Part shown: positions 5,384 to 6,036 of the stretch, one piece after another
Numbering within the stretch: the first letter of the stretch is position 1
Layout of the letters: each line of letters opens with the position of its first letter
Source of the DNA: Streptomyces katrae
Lineage (GTDB): Bacteria > Actinomycetota > Actinomycetes > Streptomycetales > Streptomycetaceae
Assembly (NCBI RefSeq): GCF_000966975.1
Contig: NZ_JZWV01001022.1
Span: 1-6,036, forward strand
Direction of reading: 5' to 3'
DNA length: 6,036 nucleotides
Program-made: the position numbers and the translations under genes
The notes under the pieces: generated by a model
What the model was told of the DNA's origin: nothing
Seen by the model: the letters and a program-made list of their open reading frames with translations, nothing else
Database searches by the model: none

Positions 5384-5899
5384 GTGCCGATGGAACGACA
5401 GCCGATGGACCTCCATGCCTACGTGCGCCGGGCACGGAGCGGGCCTTGTTTCGTCTGCGCGTTCCTCGCCGGGGATCCCGACTACCGGCACGAGACGGTC
5501 TTCGAGGATGAGGACCACATCGCCTTCCTGGACAGGTGGCCCACGGTGGCGGGGAAGGTCCTCGTCGCGCCGAAGGCGCACGTCGAGCACGTGGTGCGGG
5601 ATCTGGACGACGAGGCCTACGGCCAGCTGATGCTGTTCGTCCGGGAGGTTGCCCTCGCCGTCGAATCCGTGTGCGGGTCAGAACGTACGTACCTCTACTC
5701 GCTCGGCAGCCAGCAGGGCAACGCGCACCTCCACTGGCACATCGCCGCCCTGCCACCCGGCGTTCCCTACGAGGAGCAGCAGTTCCACGCGCTGATGACG
5801 GAGAACGGGGTGCTGACCCCGCCACCCGGCCAGTCCGCGGCCCTGGCCGCGCACCTGGGCGAGGCAGTCCGGGCGCGGGGTCGGCTCGGAGGCGGCTGA
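5384..5899 (+). CDS. HIT-family (histidine triad) protein, 171 aa
   Basis: The catalytic histidine triad is plain: HLHWHIA at residues 115-121 (H115, H117, H119), preceded by GSQQGN, which fits the usual conserved Gly-rich approach. Other family features are an N-terminal CFVC (C22, C25), commonly part of a zinc site in HIT proteins, the ETVFEDEDHIAFLDRWPTV region (37-55) and GKVLVAPKAHVEHV (57-70), where the H66 position is conserved. HIT proteins are nucleotide hydrolases or transferases (Ap4A hydrolase, AMP-lysine or AMP-amide hydrolases and related); the exact substrate cannot be told. The C-terminal tail (145-171) is Pro/Gly/Ala-rich and unconserved. It starts at GTG 5384, five bases after GGAGGG; ATG at 5390 or 5405 are alternatives. 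It is divergent from the P5CR-like gene, and its leader has stable hairpins. Confidence 0.92.
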   Translation: MPMERQPMDLHAYVRRARSGPCFVCAFLAGDPDYRHETVFEDEDHIAFLDRWPTVAGKVLVAPKAHVEHVVRDLDDEAYGQLMLFVREVALAVESVCGSERTYLYSLGSQQGNAHLHWHIAALPPGVPYEEQQFHALMTENGVLTPPPGQSAALAAHLGEAVRARGRLGGG

Positions 5900-6036
5900 C
5901 CTGACCTGCGTGAGGGAGCGCGGGCTGCAAGGCGTTCCGCACGATCGGCTTGCCGTCGGGGCCGGTGGCCGTTTCTCCCGTCGGGGGCGGCTGTGCGTCC
6001 TGGCGGCGAGGCGCTGGGGGGCGGGGAGTTGGGAGC
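5900..6036. other. Window-edge region, no assigned gene
   Basis: I see no convincing gene, RNA or terminator here. On the minus strand one frame gives TGETATGPDGKPIVRNALQP with GC-rich third positions, which could be the tail of a gene entering from the right, but it continues without a stop codon into the antisense of the HIT gene. The call is left open. Confidence 0.3.

Noticed and set aside
5262..5942. Minus-strand open frame opposite the HIT gene
   Set aside because: It is Arg/Pro-rich, low in complexity, and antisense to an unmistakable HIT gene.
14..6036. CRISPR array, tRNA, rRNA, or TTA (bldA-dependent) codons in the main genes
   Set aside because: No spaced direct repeats or RNA gene signatures were seen, and I noticed no in-frame TTA codon in the genes called.

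Overview
This is a very GC-rich (roughly 70% or more) stretch with GC-rich third codon positions, GTG starts, and small genes packed on both strands. The protein families (RheA-type HSP18 regulator, mycothiol-era DinB/DUF664 protein, Streptomyces-style helix-turn-helix protein) point to an actinomycete, most likely Streptomyces or a close relative. No rRNA, tRNA, CRISPR array or intact mobile element is visible. The content looks like accessory chromosome rather than core operons.

Layout from left to right. (1) 14-655 (+) encodes an HSP18-type transcriptional regulator, with a candidate bidirectional terminator hairpin at 675-713. (2) On the minus strand, 755-1327 encodes a SUKH (SMI1/KNR4) protein, and 1591-2094 upstream of it encodes a DinB/DUF664 protein. 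The 263 bases between them hold a 34-bp near-perfect palindrome just past the DinB stop codon and a short GC3-rich stretch that may be a gene remnant. (3) A rightward cluster begins at 2288: a dihydrofolate reductase/RibD-C family protein (2288-2860), an NTF2-like/DUF4440 protein (2921-3304), and a helix-turn-helix protein (3301-4095) that overlaps it by ATGA and is probably translationally coupled. (4) 4138-4302 (+) is the decayed C-terminal end of an IS5-family transposase. (5) 4330-5097 (-) encodes a protein of the pyrroline-5-carboxylate reductase superfamily. Divergent from it, 5384-5899 (+) encodes a HIT-family protein whose leader can fold its Shine-Dalgarno sequence into a hairpin. The last 137 bases hold nothing I can assign.

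How the genes work together: only the 2921-4095 pair shows strong evidence of co-expression. The DHFR-like gene lies 60 bases upstream of the pair on the same strand, separated by a small hairpin. The remaining genes look like independent units. I do not see a recognisable multi-gene defence, biosynthetic or conflict system. The SUKH gene could be an immunity gene, but no toxin partner is present. The most worthwhile leads are the sequestered ribosome binding site of the HIT gene, the two-module HTH protein coupled to an NTF2-like protein, the P5CR-like enzyme that lacks the usual P5CR signatures, and several dyads in intergenic regions.
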